Source: Marmoricola sp. (GTDB lineage Bacteria > Actinomycetota > Actinomycetes > Propionibacteriales > Nocardioidaceae). Taken from it: DNA of 39,480 bases. The notes beneath the pieces were generated by a model that saw only the letters and a list, made by a program, of their open reading frames with translations, had not been told where the DNA came from and ran no database searches. The DNA lies in NCBI RefSeq assembly GCF_025965085.1, contig NZ_JAOPXP010000228.1, positions 1-39,480 of the forward strand, given 5' to 3'. The position numbers were made by a program, and so were the translations under genes. Positions 9,948 to 19,816 of the stretch are shown piece after piece (positions within the stretch are counted from its first letter, which is position 1; the number at the start of each line of letters is the position of its first letter).

Positions 9948-10022
9948 TGGAAGGGTTCCCGGCCGCCCACTGTTGAGGGGGTACCGGGCCCTCCTCTGGG
10001 CCCTCGAGACCCAGGAGAACCA

Positions 10023-10871
10023 GTGTCAGTAGTGGTGACCGGCGCGACCGGACGGCTCGGACGACTCACGGTCGAGGCACTCCTCGCCCGAGGTGTGGAG
10101 CCGACGAGCATCGTGGCGACAGGGCGAGCGACCGACAAGCTCGCGGACCTCGCCGATCGGGGCGTGAACGTGGCGGAGCTCGACTACTCCGACGTCCGGG
10201 AAGGGGTCCTCTCCGCAGGTGACGTCGTCGTGTTCGTCTCGGGCAGCGAGGTCGGCCAGCGCGTCGACCAGCACCGCAACCTGGTCGACGCGGCGGTGAG
10301 GGCCGGGGTGGCACGGCTCATCTACACGAGCGCCCCGGCCGCCGACGACACGACCCTGATCCTCGCCCCTGAGCACGCCGCGACCGAGCAGCTGATCCGC
10401 GAGAGCGGCCTGGCCTTCACCTTCTTGCGCAACGGCTGGTACTCCGAGAACTTCGAGCAGGCCTTCCGGCAGGCGTCCGGGACCGGCGTCGTGGCGGCAA
10501 GTGTCGGGCAGGGCCGCGTGGCCAGTGCGGCCATCGCGGACTTCGCCGAGGCGGCCGCCGTGGTCGCCACGACCGAGGGCCACGAGGGCGTCGTCTACGA
10601 GCTCTCCGGCGACGTCGCCTGGTCGCACGACGACCTGGCTGCGGCGTTCGGCGAGGTGCTCGGCCGCGAGGTCGTCTACCGCCCGCTGACTCCGGAGGAG
10701 CACCGCTCCGTCCTCGTCGGGGCAGGCCTCGACGAGGGGACCGCAGGATTCGTGGTGGCGCTGGACCAGAACACGGCTGAGGGCCTCCTCGCCGTCACGA
10801 CCGGCGAGCTGACGAGGCTGATCGGCCGCCCGACCACGCCGTTGCTGGAGACCGTGCGCACCTGGTCCTGA
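10023..10871 (+). CDS. NmrA-like NAD(P)-binding oxidoreductase (quinone oxidoreductase 2-like)
   Basis: VVVTGATGRLGRLTVEALLARG...; ARLIYTSAP; FLRNGWYSEN; divergent to hxlR-type gene. Confidence 0.88.
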   Translation: MSVVVTGATGRLGRLTVEALLARGVEPTSIVATGRATDKLADLADRGVNVAELDYSDVREGVLSAGDVVVFVSGSEVGQRVDQHRNLVDAAVRAGVARLIYTSAPAADDTTLILAPEHAATEQLIRESGLAFTFLRNGWYSENFEQAFRQASGTGVVAASVGQGRVASAAIADFAEAAAVVATTEGHEGVVYELSGDVAWSHDDLAAAFGEVLGREVVYRPLTPEEHRSVLVGAGLDEGTAGFVVALDQNTAEGLLAVTTGELTRLIGRPTTPLLETVRTWS

Positions 10872-10928
10872 CCGGGCAGGTCCTGCGGTTCACCCCCGCC
10901 GGGCCCGCCCCAGGGGCAACACCGCGCG

Positions 10929-11801
10929 TCAGCGTAGGCCGAGGGTCTTGATCGCCTGCTCGGCCATCCTGGACTCGCCCAGCGCGTTCGGGTGCACGAT
11001 CACCGGGTTGGTCCCTCCCACCACCGGCTCGACCCAGCGCACGCCGATCGGCTTGCAGGCGTCATGGCCGTTGGAGACGGTGTTGAGGTCGACGTACGTC
11101 GCGCCCGTGGCGGCGGCGGCGCGTCGTACGGCGTCGTTGAGGGTGCTCTGCAGGTGGCGCAGGTAGGGCACGTCGCCGGAGGCGACAGGCATCTGGGGGT
11201 AGCAACCGCCGCTCGTCGGCACGATCCACGGGTAGCCGAGGATGGCCACCTTGGCCCTCGGGGCCTTGGCCCGCACCGCCCTCAGCGCACGGACCAGCGA
11301 CGGGTACGTCGTCTGCTTCACCGTCGTCTCGAACGAGGAGCCGTACCTGTCCTTGCAGGGGCTGCCCTGGCCGAGCGTGGAGAGCCCCGCGCTGCCGCAC
11401 TGCGAGATGGCGTTGATGAACACGCCGCTGTCGTTCCCGCCGATCGTCATGGTGATGAGCTGGGTGTCCTTGCGGACGGCGTCGAGCTGTGCCGGCACGC
11501 CTCGGTACTGCGAGGTGAAGTAGTGGCTGGTGTCCGCTCCACCGCAGGTGGCGTCGGTGAGCTGCGCCCCGATCCTGGCGGCGACCACGTGGGGGTAGTT
11601 GCGAGTCGAGCGTGCGCAGAACGGGGACGCCGCGGGATCGGGGGGCAGTACGCCGGAGGCGGCGCTGTAGGAGTCACCGAGAGCGACGTAGCGCAGGGGG
11701 GTGGCTGCTGCTCCCGAGGGGGCGGCCACGCCGGCGACGCCTGCGGCGGCAGTCGTGACGGTGGCGAGGACGATGGCGAGGAGACGACGGGGCACGGACA
11801 C
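10929..11801 (-). CDS. Secreted SGNH/GDSL hydrolase (lipase-like)
   Basis: Signal peptide; block I LRYVALGDSYSAASG; block III MTIGGNDSG; C-terminal VHPNALGESRMAEQ. Confidence 0.88.
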   Translation of the reverse strand: MSVPRRLLAIVLATVTTAAAGVAGVAAPSGAAATPLRYVALGDSYSAASGVLPPDPAASPFCARSTRNYPHVVAARIGAQLTDATCGGADTSHYFTSQYRGVPAQLDAVRKDTQLITMTIGGNDSGVFINAISQCGSAGLSTLGQGSPCKDRYGSSFETTVKQTTYPSLVRALRAVRAKAPRAKVAILGYPWIVPTSGGCYPQMPVASGDVPYLRHLQSTLNDAVRRAAAATGATYVDLNTVSNGHDACKPIGVRWVEPVVGGTNPVIVHPNALGESRMAEQAIKTLGLR

Positions 11802-11893
11802 TCCAAGGTGGTGGGCGGTCGGTGGTCCAACGACTGTGCCCGGCTGGCGTTACGAGACCCCGGGGGCGGCCCAGGGAGGCTGCGGTCGTGGCC

Positions 11894-12733
11894 TCAGTCG
11901 AGCGGTGCCTGGCCGACGCTGGTGCGCAGCTGGGCCAGGATTCGGGTGAGCAGCCGCGAGACCTGCATCTGTGTCACCCCGATGCGGCAGGCGATCTCGC
12001 GCTGGGTGAGCCCCTCGACGAACCGCATGCCGAGGATCTGCTGATCGCGGTCCGGCAGCGTGCGCAGCACCGGATGGAGCATCACGCGCGCCTCCGCGGC
12101 ACCGTGACCACTGTCCCCGCAGGGCAGCATCTCCCCGAGGGTGCTGGCCTCCTCACCGCCGACGGGGCGGTCCAGCGAGGTCGGCACGAAGCAGCCGTCA
12201 CTGGCCAGCGCCTCCCTCACCGACTCCGGGGGCTCCCCGAGGTGCTCGGCGACCTCGACGGGGTGGGGGGAACGTCCGAGCTGGCAGGAGAGCTCCGCCT
12301 CGGCCGCGTTGATCCGCGCCTGGAGCTCCTGGATGCGCCTCGGCGGCCGGACCATCCAGCCGTGGTCGCGGAAGTACCGGCGCAGCTCACCGCGGATCGT
12401 CGGCACGGCATAGGAGAGGAAGTCGTGGCCGGTGGCGATGTCGTAGCGCTGGGCCGCCTTGGTCAGGGCCAGGGCGGCCACCTGGCGCAGGTCCTCGAGG
12501 GGGACGCCGCGCGAACGGTAACGCGCCGCCTCGCGGTGGGCGACCCCGAGGTTGACCTCGATGGCCCGGCCCATCAGCGCCCGGCGCTCGTCCTCGCCGT
12601 CGCAGCACCGGGCCAGGCTGAACAGCTCGTGCGTGAGCCGGGTGCGTTCCTCCGCCGCAGCGGACCGGAGGCCCGGGCCGCTGCGTTCGTACGTCGATGT
12701 CTCGGGGTGCACTGCTGCTGTCATGGCGCTCAC
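11894..12733 (-). CDS. RNA polymerase sigma factor, SigB/SigF/SigG-type
   Basis: AVPTIRGELRRYFRDHGWMVRPPRRIQEL, region 4 LPDRDQQILGMRFVEGLTQREIACRIGVTQMQVSRLLTRIL. Confidence 0.9.
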   Translation of the reverse strand: MSAMTAAVHPETSTYERSGPGLRSAAAEERTRLTHELFSLARCCDGEDERRALMGRAIEVNLGVAHREAARYRSRGVPLEDLRQVAALALTKAAQRYDIATGHDFLSYAVPTIRGELRRYFRDHGWMVRPPRRIQELQARINAAEAELSCQLGRSPHPVEVAEHLGEPPESVREALASDGCFVPTSLDRPVGGEEASTLGEMLPCGDSGHGAAEARVMLHPVLRTLPDRDQQILGMRFVEGLTQREIACRIGVTQMQVSRLLTRILAQLRTSVGQAPLD

Positions 12734-13097
12734 CGACCGCTCACGTCCCCACAGGGAGGTTGTTGGCTGGGAGTGCCGCTGCCCCTAGAGCACTCAGCAT
12801 CGGGTCAGTGGCTTCAACGGGATGCACACCACCACTGGGGGGCGGTGCCTCAACCACGATAATCAAATCGCCGCCCACCACAAGACCTTTCCCGGGGGAA
12901 GTCGGTGGCGTTCGACCGCGGGCGCGCCGACGAGCGTGACGGCGTACCGGTCCCTCTCTGGTCAGGTCGGAGTCATGTTCGCCGGGCTAGGTTCGATGCG
13001 TGAACCAAGGCTTGTGGCGTGTCGGGCGGGGCGAGCGGACGACCCAGACGTGGTCATCCCGACCAGCGTGGAAGACGCGGCCCAGGCGGTCCGGACG

Positions 13098-14231
13098 ATG
13101 CTGAGCGTGCCCTGGATCAACACAGGTCTCACGGGCAGGCCCGTCCTCGCCCTGGCCGTCGCGGGGGCCGTGCTGCCCGTCGTGGCCGTCGCCTGGCTCG
13201 CCAGGCGCCGCACGAACGGTGTGCCGACTGGCCGTTCGATGAGCGGCTGGCGCGCCAGGTCGGTGCTGACGCGGATGGTTCCGATGGTGGTTCTGGTGCT
13301 GTGCGCGCAGTTCTTCGCGATGGCGGCGCTGGCGCTGCGGGTCAACGACGTCTACCTCTTCTACACGAGCTGGGCGGACCTGTTCGGGCAGGTGTCCCAG
13401 GGATCCGCGATCCAGACAGGCGGACTGGTGGGGCGGGGCCAAGGGGCCGTGCGCCTGATGACGGTGCCCTCCCGGGACACTGGCAGTCAGCACCAGGTGC
13501 TCGTCTGGCTGCCCCCGGAGTACAGCCTCCCGAGGTACCGCGACCACCACTTCCCGGTCGTGCTGTTCCTCACCGGCCAACCCAGTACGCCGCAGACCGC
13601 GTTCCGCCACTTCAGCTTCGCCCGCAAGGCGATGGAGGCGATCAGCTCCCAGCACGTGCCGCCGTTCGTCGCTGTGTTCCCGACCCTGATGATCAGCCCG
13701 CCCCGTGACACCGAGTGCACGGACGTGCCCGGGGGACCCAAGGCCGAGACCTGGCTGGCCAAGGACGTGCCCCGGTTCGTCACCGAGCACTTCAGAGTGG
13801 GCCGCCCGGGAAGGGCCTGGACGACGATGGGGTGGAGCACCGGCGGCTTCTGCTCGGCGAAGCTGGTCACGTCGCACCCGGGCGAGTTCGGCTCTGCGGT
13901 CGCCTTCGGCGGCTACTTCCAGCCTGTCGAGGACAAGACCACCGGCACCCTGTTCGGCGGCCGGAAGCGCCTGGCGCTGCACAACTCGCCGGCGTGGCTC
14001 TACGAGCACCGCGGTGGGCTGCGCGGCTCCCGCATGCTGCTCATCGCGGGCCAGCAGGACAAGCAGACGTGGCGGGCGACCAGTCAGATGATCAGGATCG
14101 CGTCGGGGGACCCCTCTGTCACTCACATCGCCTTCCCGCAAGGAGGGCACAACTACCGGAACTATGCGTCCTACCTCCCCGACGCGCTCGCGTGGGCCGC
14201 CCAGGGGTGGCCGACAGGGAGCCACCCATGA
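13098..14231 (+). CDS. Alpha/beta-hydrolase-fold esterase (esterase D / antigen 85-like) with N-terminal membrane segments
   Basis: HHFPVVLFLTGQPSTPQTAFRHFSFA; nucleophile elbow TTMGWSTGGFCSAKL; catalytic His context GGHNYRNYASYLPDALAW; start uncertain (frame open from 12822). Confidence 0.75.
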   Translation: MLSVPWINTGLTGRPVLALAVAGAVLPVVAVAWLARRRTNGVPTGRSMSGWRARSVLTRMVPMVVLVLCAQFFAMAALALRVNDVYLFYTSWADLFGQVSQGSAIQTGGLVGRGQGAVRLMTVPSRDTGSQHQVLVWLPPEYSLPRYRDHHFPVVLFLTGQPSTPQTAFRHFSFARKAMEAISSQHVPPFVAVFPTLMISPPRDTECTDVPGGPKAETWLAKDVPRFVTEHFRVGRPGRAWTTMGWSTGGFCSAKLVTSHPGEFGSAVAFGGYFQPVEDKTTGTLFGGRKRLALHNSPAWLYEHRGGLRGSRMLLIAGQQDKQTWRATSQMIRIASGDPSVTHIAFPQGGHNYRNYASYLPDALAWAAQGWPTGSHP

Positions 14232-14316
14232 ACCGCGTGATGCCGGAGCGTGGCGCGATCTGCGGCCCGAGCCGTCGGTCCGGGCAATGGGACGAGGAGC
14301 GCGCCGGTGGCGACGT

Positions 14317-15138
14317 TCAGGCGTCGCCCGGAAGGCCGGCGTCCAGCAGCGTCTGGGCGATGAGTGCGTGCCCGGCGGCATCGGGGTGGTCCCCGTCAGG
14401 CGCCAGGAGCAAGTCGATGTCACGGCCGCGGTTCTGGAACGCCGCGAAGAGGTCGACGTAGTGGGTCCCCGCCGTTGCGGACACCGAGCTGATCGCGGCA
14501 TTGACGTTGCGGGTCAGCGTGATCGACGCCTGCCGTCCGGCAGCACCCGCGGCGCGTTCCGCGACCTCTCCGTCCTCGAAGACGTTCCAGTACCCCGTGA
14601 CCAGCACCGAGGTGGACCGTCCCTGGCGAAGGGCGCGGATCTCGCCCAGGACCTTGGCCAGGGTGGCTCGCATCGCGACCATCTCGTCGCTGACACAGTC
14701 GGTCCGCCCCGTCGTGCACGAGCCTTCGACGACCTGGTCGTGGTGGTCACCGAAGTCGTTGGCGCCGATGGTGACGAGCACGACGTCCGACTGCCTTACG
14801 GCATCGGCGACCTTCGGATCCTCCTTGATCTGGGCGAGGAGGCCGCTGGTGTCCAGGCCGCTGACGGCCTCGTTCGCGACAGTCACAGGAGTGCCGGTAC
14901 GACGGCTGAGGAGCGCGGCGTACGAGGTCGGGAACGGGTCGCACGAACAGGCAGCGCCGGCGGGCACGGAGTCGCCCAGGGCGACCACCGCATGATGGGC
15001 AGGCCCCGAGGCGGTCGTCGCCTGAGGCAGTCGGGAGGCGTCCCGGTCCAGGAGGGAGGTGTGGCCCGGGACCACCAGCAACGCCGCAGTGACCGACATG
15101 GACGCCGCCGCCCGGAGCACTGCTCGCGGGATCTTCAC
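14317..15138 (-). CDS. Secreted SGNH/GDSL hydrolase
   Basis: HAVVALGDSVPAGAAC; VLVTIGANDFGDHHDQ; LLAPDGDHPDAAGHALIAQ; signal-like N-terminus VKIPRAVLRAAASMSVTAALLVV; start inferred at GTG 15138. Confidence 0.82.
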   Translation of the reverse strand: MKIPRAVLRAAASMSVTAALLVVPGHTSLLDRDASRLPQATTASGPAHHAVVALGDSVPAGAACSCDPFPTSYAALLSRRTGTPVTVANEAVSGLDTSGLLAQIKEDPKVADAVRQSDVVLVTIGANDFGDHHDQVVEGSCTTGRTDCVSDEMVAMRATLAKVLGEIRALRQGRSTSVLVTGYWNVFEDGEVAERAAGAAGRQASITLTRNVNAAISSVSATAGTHYVDLFAAFQNRGRDIDLLLAPDGDHPDAAGHALIAQTLLDAGLPGDA

Positions 15139-15326
15139 GTCGCTGGACCCGTCGGAGTGGCTGGAGCGCTGGTGGAGAACATCTCCACCGACTTTACCGG
15201 CTCCCTCGTGCCGCGGCACGCCGTGCGGACCGATGTCGCGCATGTCACCTGGCCGGGGCGATCACCCGGCCAGGGTCGCCCGCCCTTCTCGAGTACTCGT
15301 GGGCAGCACGCTCGCGGGGTGCCGTC

Positions 15327-16328
15327 GTGACCTCTGCACTCGGGTGGCGTCACAGTGCGGTCCTCGGGTTCGGCGTCCTCCCGGTCCTCGTGGGCGCCGC
15401 GAACGGGAGGGTGGTCCGCGCTGTTCCCGCGGTCCCGCCTCGCACGCTGGTCACCGGCCTGCTGTGCGCCCTGGGCGCCGCCCTGTGCTACGGGATCGGG
15501 TCGGTCCTGCAGGCGGCGGCAGCCCGCGACACCCAGCGTTCGGACTCGCTCGACCCTCGGCTGCTCCTGCGGCTGGCCGGCTCCCGCGCCTACGTCCTCG
15601 GCGTCGTCCTGGACGGCACGGGATTCGTGCTCACGCTCGCAGCCGCCCGCGCGTTGCCCCTCTTCGTCGTCCAGTCCGTCGTCGCCTGCTTCCTGGCCGT
15701 CACGGCGGTCCTGGGGACTGTCTTCCTGCGCGCGCCGCTGCACCCGCGGGACCGCCTGGGCCTGGGGCTGGTGCTGGTCGGCCTCGTCCTGGTGGCTCTG
15801 TCCGCCAGGGCGGAGAGCCCGGTCCAGGTGAACGACTCGCTGCAATGGGCGACCCTCGCGGGCGTCGTGCTCCTGGTCGGGGCCGGGACGTTCGTCGGAC
15901 GCCTGGGCGGCGCGCACGGCGCGCTCCCGCTGGGCGCCGTGGCGGGTCTGGCCTTCGGCGCCACCTCGGTGGGCGCCCGGATGCTCCCGGCGGGTCCCGA
16001 GGGAGCGGACCTTCTCGCACGGGCGGTGCACGTCCTGGCCCAGCCGGCGACGTGGGCCATCGTGGTGGCAGGGGGGCTGGGAATGCTGGCGTACTCGAGT
16101 GCCCTCCAGCGAGGTTCGGTCACACGGGCCACAGCACCTCTCGTGGTCGGGGAGACGGTGGCGCCGGCGCTGGTCGGCCTGTGGTTCCTCGGCGACCAGT
16201 CGCGCCCCGGGTGGCAGTGGGCCGCGGTTGCGGGCTTCGTGCTCGCCGTGGTCGGTGCTCTCAGCCTGTCCCGCTACGGAGAGGCCATCGAGCCGTCACG
16301 CCAATCCGCTGAGGAGGGGATCGCATGA
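15327..16328 (+). CDS. DMT/EamA-like multi-TM transporter
   Basis: About 9-10 hydrophobic helices; GIGSVLQAAAARD..., APLVVGETVAPALVGLWFLGDQSRPGWQWAAVAGFVLAVVGALSL. Confidence 0.8.
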   Translation: MTSALGWRHSAVLGFGVLPVLVGAANGRVVRAVPAVPPRTLVTGLLCALGAALCYGIGSVLQAAAARDTQRSDSLDPRLLLRLAGSRAYVLGVVLDGTGFVLTLAAARALPLFVVQSVVACFLAVTAVLGTVFLRAPLHPRDRLGLGLVLVGLVLVALSARAESPVQVNDSLQWATLAGVVLLVGAGTFVGRLGGAHGALPLGAVAGLAFGATSVGARMLPAGPEGADLLARAVHVLAQPATWAIVVAGGLGMLAYSSALQRGSVTRATAPLVVGETVAPALVGLWFLGDQSRPGWQWAAVAGFVLAVVGALSLSRYGEAIEPSRQSAEEGIA

Positions 16329-19300
16329 CCGCCACGCACGACGCCGTGGAGATCCGGCCCGGCCGGGGGCACCCACCAGGCACGCAGGCCAGGGGCGCTG
16401 GAGCGTCCCCCGCTCCCTTCGACGACCGCTGGCCCGACCGCTGCGCCGCCGTCATGTGGGGCTTCGCTGCGTTGGTCATCATGGTGGCCGTGGTCGAGCC
16501 CTGGCGCGACTACATGGAGCGTCCCAACGATCCGATCAGCGCGCTCACCATCCCGATCGTCCCGAGCCCGGTGTACGCCGCGCTGCTGGTGGCCATGGCC
16601 GTCGCGCTGCGACGCCGGTTGCGCGCCGCCTGGTGGCTGCTCCTGCTCTGGTGGCTGGTGCTGCCCGACGTGGTCCGCGTGGTGGACCTGGCACGTGGCA
16701 CCGGCACGTGGTTCGAGGCCGTCGGTCTCGTGGTCGCCGGTGCAGCGATCGTCGTACTCCTGCGGGTTCGGTGGCAGTTCACCGCGCGGCACACACCGGG
16801 CAACGTGGTCCGTGCCGCTGCCATCTTCATCGTCGGCGTGGCCGTCGTACTCGCGGTGGGCTCGTGGTCGGTGATGGCCTTCGGGCGCACCGCCGAGCTA
16901 GGGGACGCGGTCTTCTACACCCTGTCGGCGCTGCTCTCCGACCTCGGGAGCCACAGCCTCGTCCCCGAGGTGCACGCGCCGATGCTGGTCCACCTGTTCA
17001 TCGGGTTGCTCGGGGCGGGCGTCTTCCTCTGGGCGACCTCGGTGCTGTTCCGGCCACCGCGCGAGCTGACGTCGCCCTCGATCGAGGACGAGGCCCGTGT
17101 GCACGCCATGGTGCGGGACTTCGGTGAGCACGACTCCCTCGGCTACTTCGCCACTCGCAGGGACAAGGTCGTCGTGTGGGACACGGGGAACCCGAGCACG
17201 GCGCGGGCGGGGATCTCCCACCGCGTGGTCGGATCGGTCAGCCTGGCCAGCGGCAATCCGCTCGGGGACCCTCGGCACTGGGACGAGGCGATCGCCCGCT
17301 GGCGTGACAACGCGCGCACCAAGGGACTCTCGATCGCGGTCATGGGGGCAGGTGAGGCGGGCGCCGCGGCGTACGTCAGGACGGGGCTGACCGCCCTCGA
17401 CATCGGCGACGAGGCGATCCTGGACGTGGCCGCTCTGAGCCTGGGTGGGGTGGGGTCGCGGGCGACCCGGCAGTCGGTCACGAGGCTGCGCCGGCGCGGC
17501 TACACGACGTCGGTGGTGCGTCACGAGGCCCTGGGCCCTTCGGACTTCTCCCAGCTCGGAGCGTCCGCGACCGCGTGGCGCGGGGACGGCGGTGACGAAC
17601 GAGGTTTCTCGATGGCCCTGGGTCGCCTGGGTGACCCGCTCGACGGAGAGTGCGTGATGGTGAGGGCCCACGACTCGGAAGGACACCTGCGCGGCTTCCT
17701 CAGCTTCGTCCCCTGGGGGCGCAACGGTCTGTCGCTGGACCTGATGAGGCGCGATCCCACCGGGGACAACGGACTGGTCGAGCTGATGATCGCCGGTCTC
17801 GTGGAGCGTTCGGGTGTGCTCGGGCTGGCACGCGTGTCGCTGAACTTCGCCATGTTCCGCGAGGCGTTCGAGAGGGGCGCCGAGCTCGGGGCGGGACCGG
17901 TCGCACGGCTGTGGCGCCGCGCCTTGGTGTTGGCGAGCCGGACCTGGCAGCTGGAGTCGCTCTACCGGTCGAACGCCAAGTACCGGCCGACGTGGCAACC
18001 CCGCTTCATCTGCTTCGAGTACACCTCGGACCTGCCCCGCGTGGGTACTGCCGCCGGCAGCGCCGAGGGATTCCTGACGCGGCCGTCCATCGGCCGGCTC
18101 TGGGGGCGCGCCGCCACCGGGGAGGTCCTCGGCGGTGTGTCGCAGACCCATGCCGACCGGGTGCGTGCACTGGTGCCTCCTCCGGTGGACAACGTGGAAG
18201 AGGCGCTGTCGGCCCGACGGCTGCCCGAACAGGTTCGCGTACGCCGGGACAAGGTCGAGCGGCTGCGCGCCCAGGGCGTCGATCCCTATCCCGTGACGTA
18301 CCCGCGGACGCACACCCTGGCGCAGGTGCGGTCCGAAGCCGGCGTCATCCCTGCGGACACCCACACGGGGTGCCGCGTGAGCGTCACCGGCCGGGTGATG
18401 CGCAAGCGCGACCTGGGAGGTCTCGGCTACGCCAGCCTGCGCGACGGCACCGGGGACCTGCAGGTGATGGTGGACGCCCGTGACGTCGGGGCCGAGCTGC
18501 ACCAGCTGTGGCGCCGCGACATCGACCTCGGCGACCACGTCGGCGTGACCGGCGAGGTCATCACCACCCGCCGGGGCGAGCTGTCGGTGCGCGCCGACTC
18601 GATCACGCTGACAAGCAAGTCCCTGCGACCACTCCCTGACAAGCACCAGGGGCTCTCCGACCCGGAGACCCGGGTGCGGCAGCGCCACCTCGACCTGATC
18701 GTGCGCCCCCAGGCCAGGCAGACGGCCCGAACGCGCTCCACCGTCGTACGCAGCCTGCGGGACTCGCTGCACGCCCGCGGCTTCCTCGAGGTGGAGACAC
18801 CGGTGCTCCAGCTGGTCCACGGAGGCGCGAACGCCCGTCCCTTCCAGACGCACGCCAACGCCTACGACCTCGACATGTACCTCCGCATCGCCACCGAGCT
18901 GCACCTCAAGCGGCTCGTGGTGGGCGGCATGGAGCAGGTCTTCGAGATCGGCCGCCAGTTCCGCAACGAGGGGGCGGACTCCCGGCACAACCCGGAGTTC
19001 ACCTCCCTCGAGGTCTACGAGGCCTATCGCGACTACGACGACATGCGCTTGTTGACCCAGTCGTTGATCCAGGAGGCCGCCACCGCGGTCTACGGCGCCC
19101 CGGTCGCCCGGCGTACGGACGCGGACGGCAGGACCGAGGAGTTCGACCTCTCCGGTGACTGGCCGGTGCGGACGGTGTGCGGGGCGGTGTCCGATGCGCT
19201 GGGCTGCGAGATCACCCCCGACACGCCCCTGAGGGAGCTCAGAAGCCATGCGCGCGCGACAGGGATCGAGACCGACACCGCCTCGACCTGGGGCTTCCTC

Positions 19301-19702
19301 CTGGAGGCGATCTACGGCCAGCTCTGCGAGAGCACGGTCACGACGCCGGTCTTCTTCACCGACTTCCCGAAGGAGAACGCCCCGCTGGCCCGGCAGCACC
19401 GTGCGGATCCCCGGCTCGCGGAGAAGTGGGACCTCGTCATGTTCGGCTCCGAGCAGGCGACGGCGTACAGCGAGCTGATCGATCCCTTCGAACAGCGTCG
19501 GCGTCTGTTCGCCCAGTCGCTGCTGGCGGCAGCCGGGGACCCCGAGGCGATGCAGGTCGACGAGGACTTCCTGCAGGCGCTCGAGTACGGCATGCCGCCC
19601 ACGGGTGGCATGGGCCTGGGGGTGGACCGACTGGTCATGAACCTCACCGGAGGGGGAATCCGCGACACGATCCTGTTCCCCATCGTGCGGCCGAACCGGT
19701 GA
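16325..19702 (+). CDS. lysX: Bifunctional lysylphosphatidylglycerol synthetase / lysine--tRNA ligase
   Basis: N-terminal TM + DUF2156-like domain; C-terminal class II LysRS: FLEVETPVLQLVHGGANARPF, QVFEIGRQFRNEGADSRHNPEFTSLE, PPTGGMGLGVDRLVM; ATG overlaps upstream stop. Confidence 0.93.
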   Translation: MTATHDAVEIRPGRGHPPGTQARGAGASPAPFDDRWPDRCAAVMWGFAALVIMVAVVEPWRDYMERPNDPISALTIPIVPSPVYAALLVAMAVALRRRLRAAWWLLLLWWLVLPDVVRVVDLARGTGTWFEAVGLVVAGAAIVVLLRVRWQFTARHTPGNVVRAAAIFIVGVAVVLAVGSWSVMAFGRTAELGDAVFYTLSALLSDLGSHSLVPEVHAPMLVHLFIGLLGAGVFLWATSVLFRPPRELTSPSIEDEARVHAMVRDFGEHDSLGYFATRRDKVVVWDTGNPSTARAGISHRVVGSVSLASGNPLGDPRHWDEAIARWRDNARTKGLSIAVMGAGEAGAAAYVRTGLTALDIGDEAILDVAALSLGGVGSRATRQSVTRLRRRGYTTSVVRHEALGPSDFSQLGASATAWRGDGGDERGFSMALGRLGDPLDGECVMVRAHDSEGHLRGFLSFVPWGRNGLSLDLMRRDPTGDNGLVELMIAGLVERSGVLGLARVSLNFAMFREAFERGAELGAGPVARLWRRALVLASRTWQLESLYRSNAKYRPTWQPRFICFEYTSDLPRVGTAAGSAEGFLTRPSIGRLWGRAATGEVLGGVSQTHADRVRALVPPPVDNVEEALSARRLPEQVRVRRDKVERLRAQGVDPYPVTYPRTHTLAQVRSEAGVIPADTHTGCRVSVTGRVMRKRDLGGLGYASLRDGTGDLQVMVDARDVGAELHQLWRRDIDLGDHVGVTGEVITTRRGELSVRADSITLTSKSLRPLPDKHQGLSDPETRVRQRHLDLIVRPQARQTARTRSTVVRSLRDSLHARGFLEVETPVLQLVHGGANARPFQTHANAYDLDMYLRIATELHLKRLVVGGMEQVFEIGRQFRNEGADSRHNPEFTSLEVYEAYRDYDDMRLLTQSLIQEAATAVYGAPVARRTDADGRTEEFDLSGDWPVRTVCGAVSDALGCEITPDTPLRELRSHARATGIETDTASTWGFLLEAIYGQLCESTVTTPVFFTDFPKENAPLARQHRADPRLAEKWDLVMFGSEQATAYSELIDPFEQRRRLFAQSLLAAAGDPEAMQVDEDFLQALEYGMPPTGGMGLGVDRLVMNLTGGGIRDTILFPIVRPNR

Positions 19703-19816
19703 AACCTCCCGAGCAGAGCGGCCACCGGCGGACAGGACCGAGCCGGCTTCGTGAAGGGTCTGTAGCTCCCGGTCCGGAGTACTCTCGAAAGTGAGGCTCT
19801 GGTCGTGGAGGTCGCC

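Noticed and set aside
16898-19399. 833-aa minus-strand ORF
   Set aside because: Antisense to lysX; shadow ORF.
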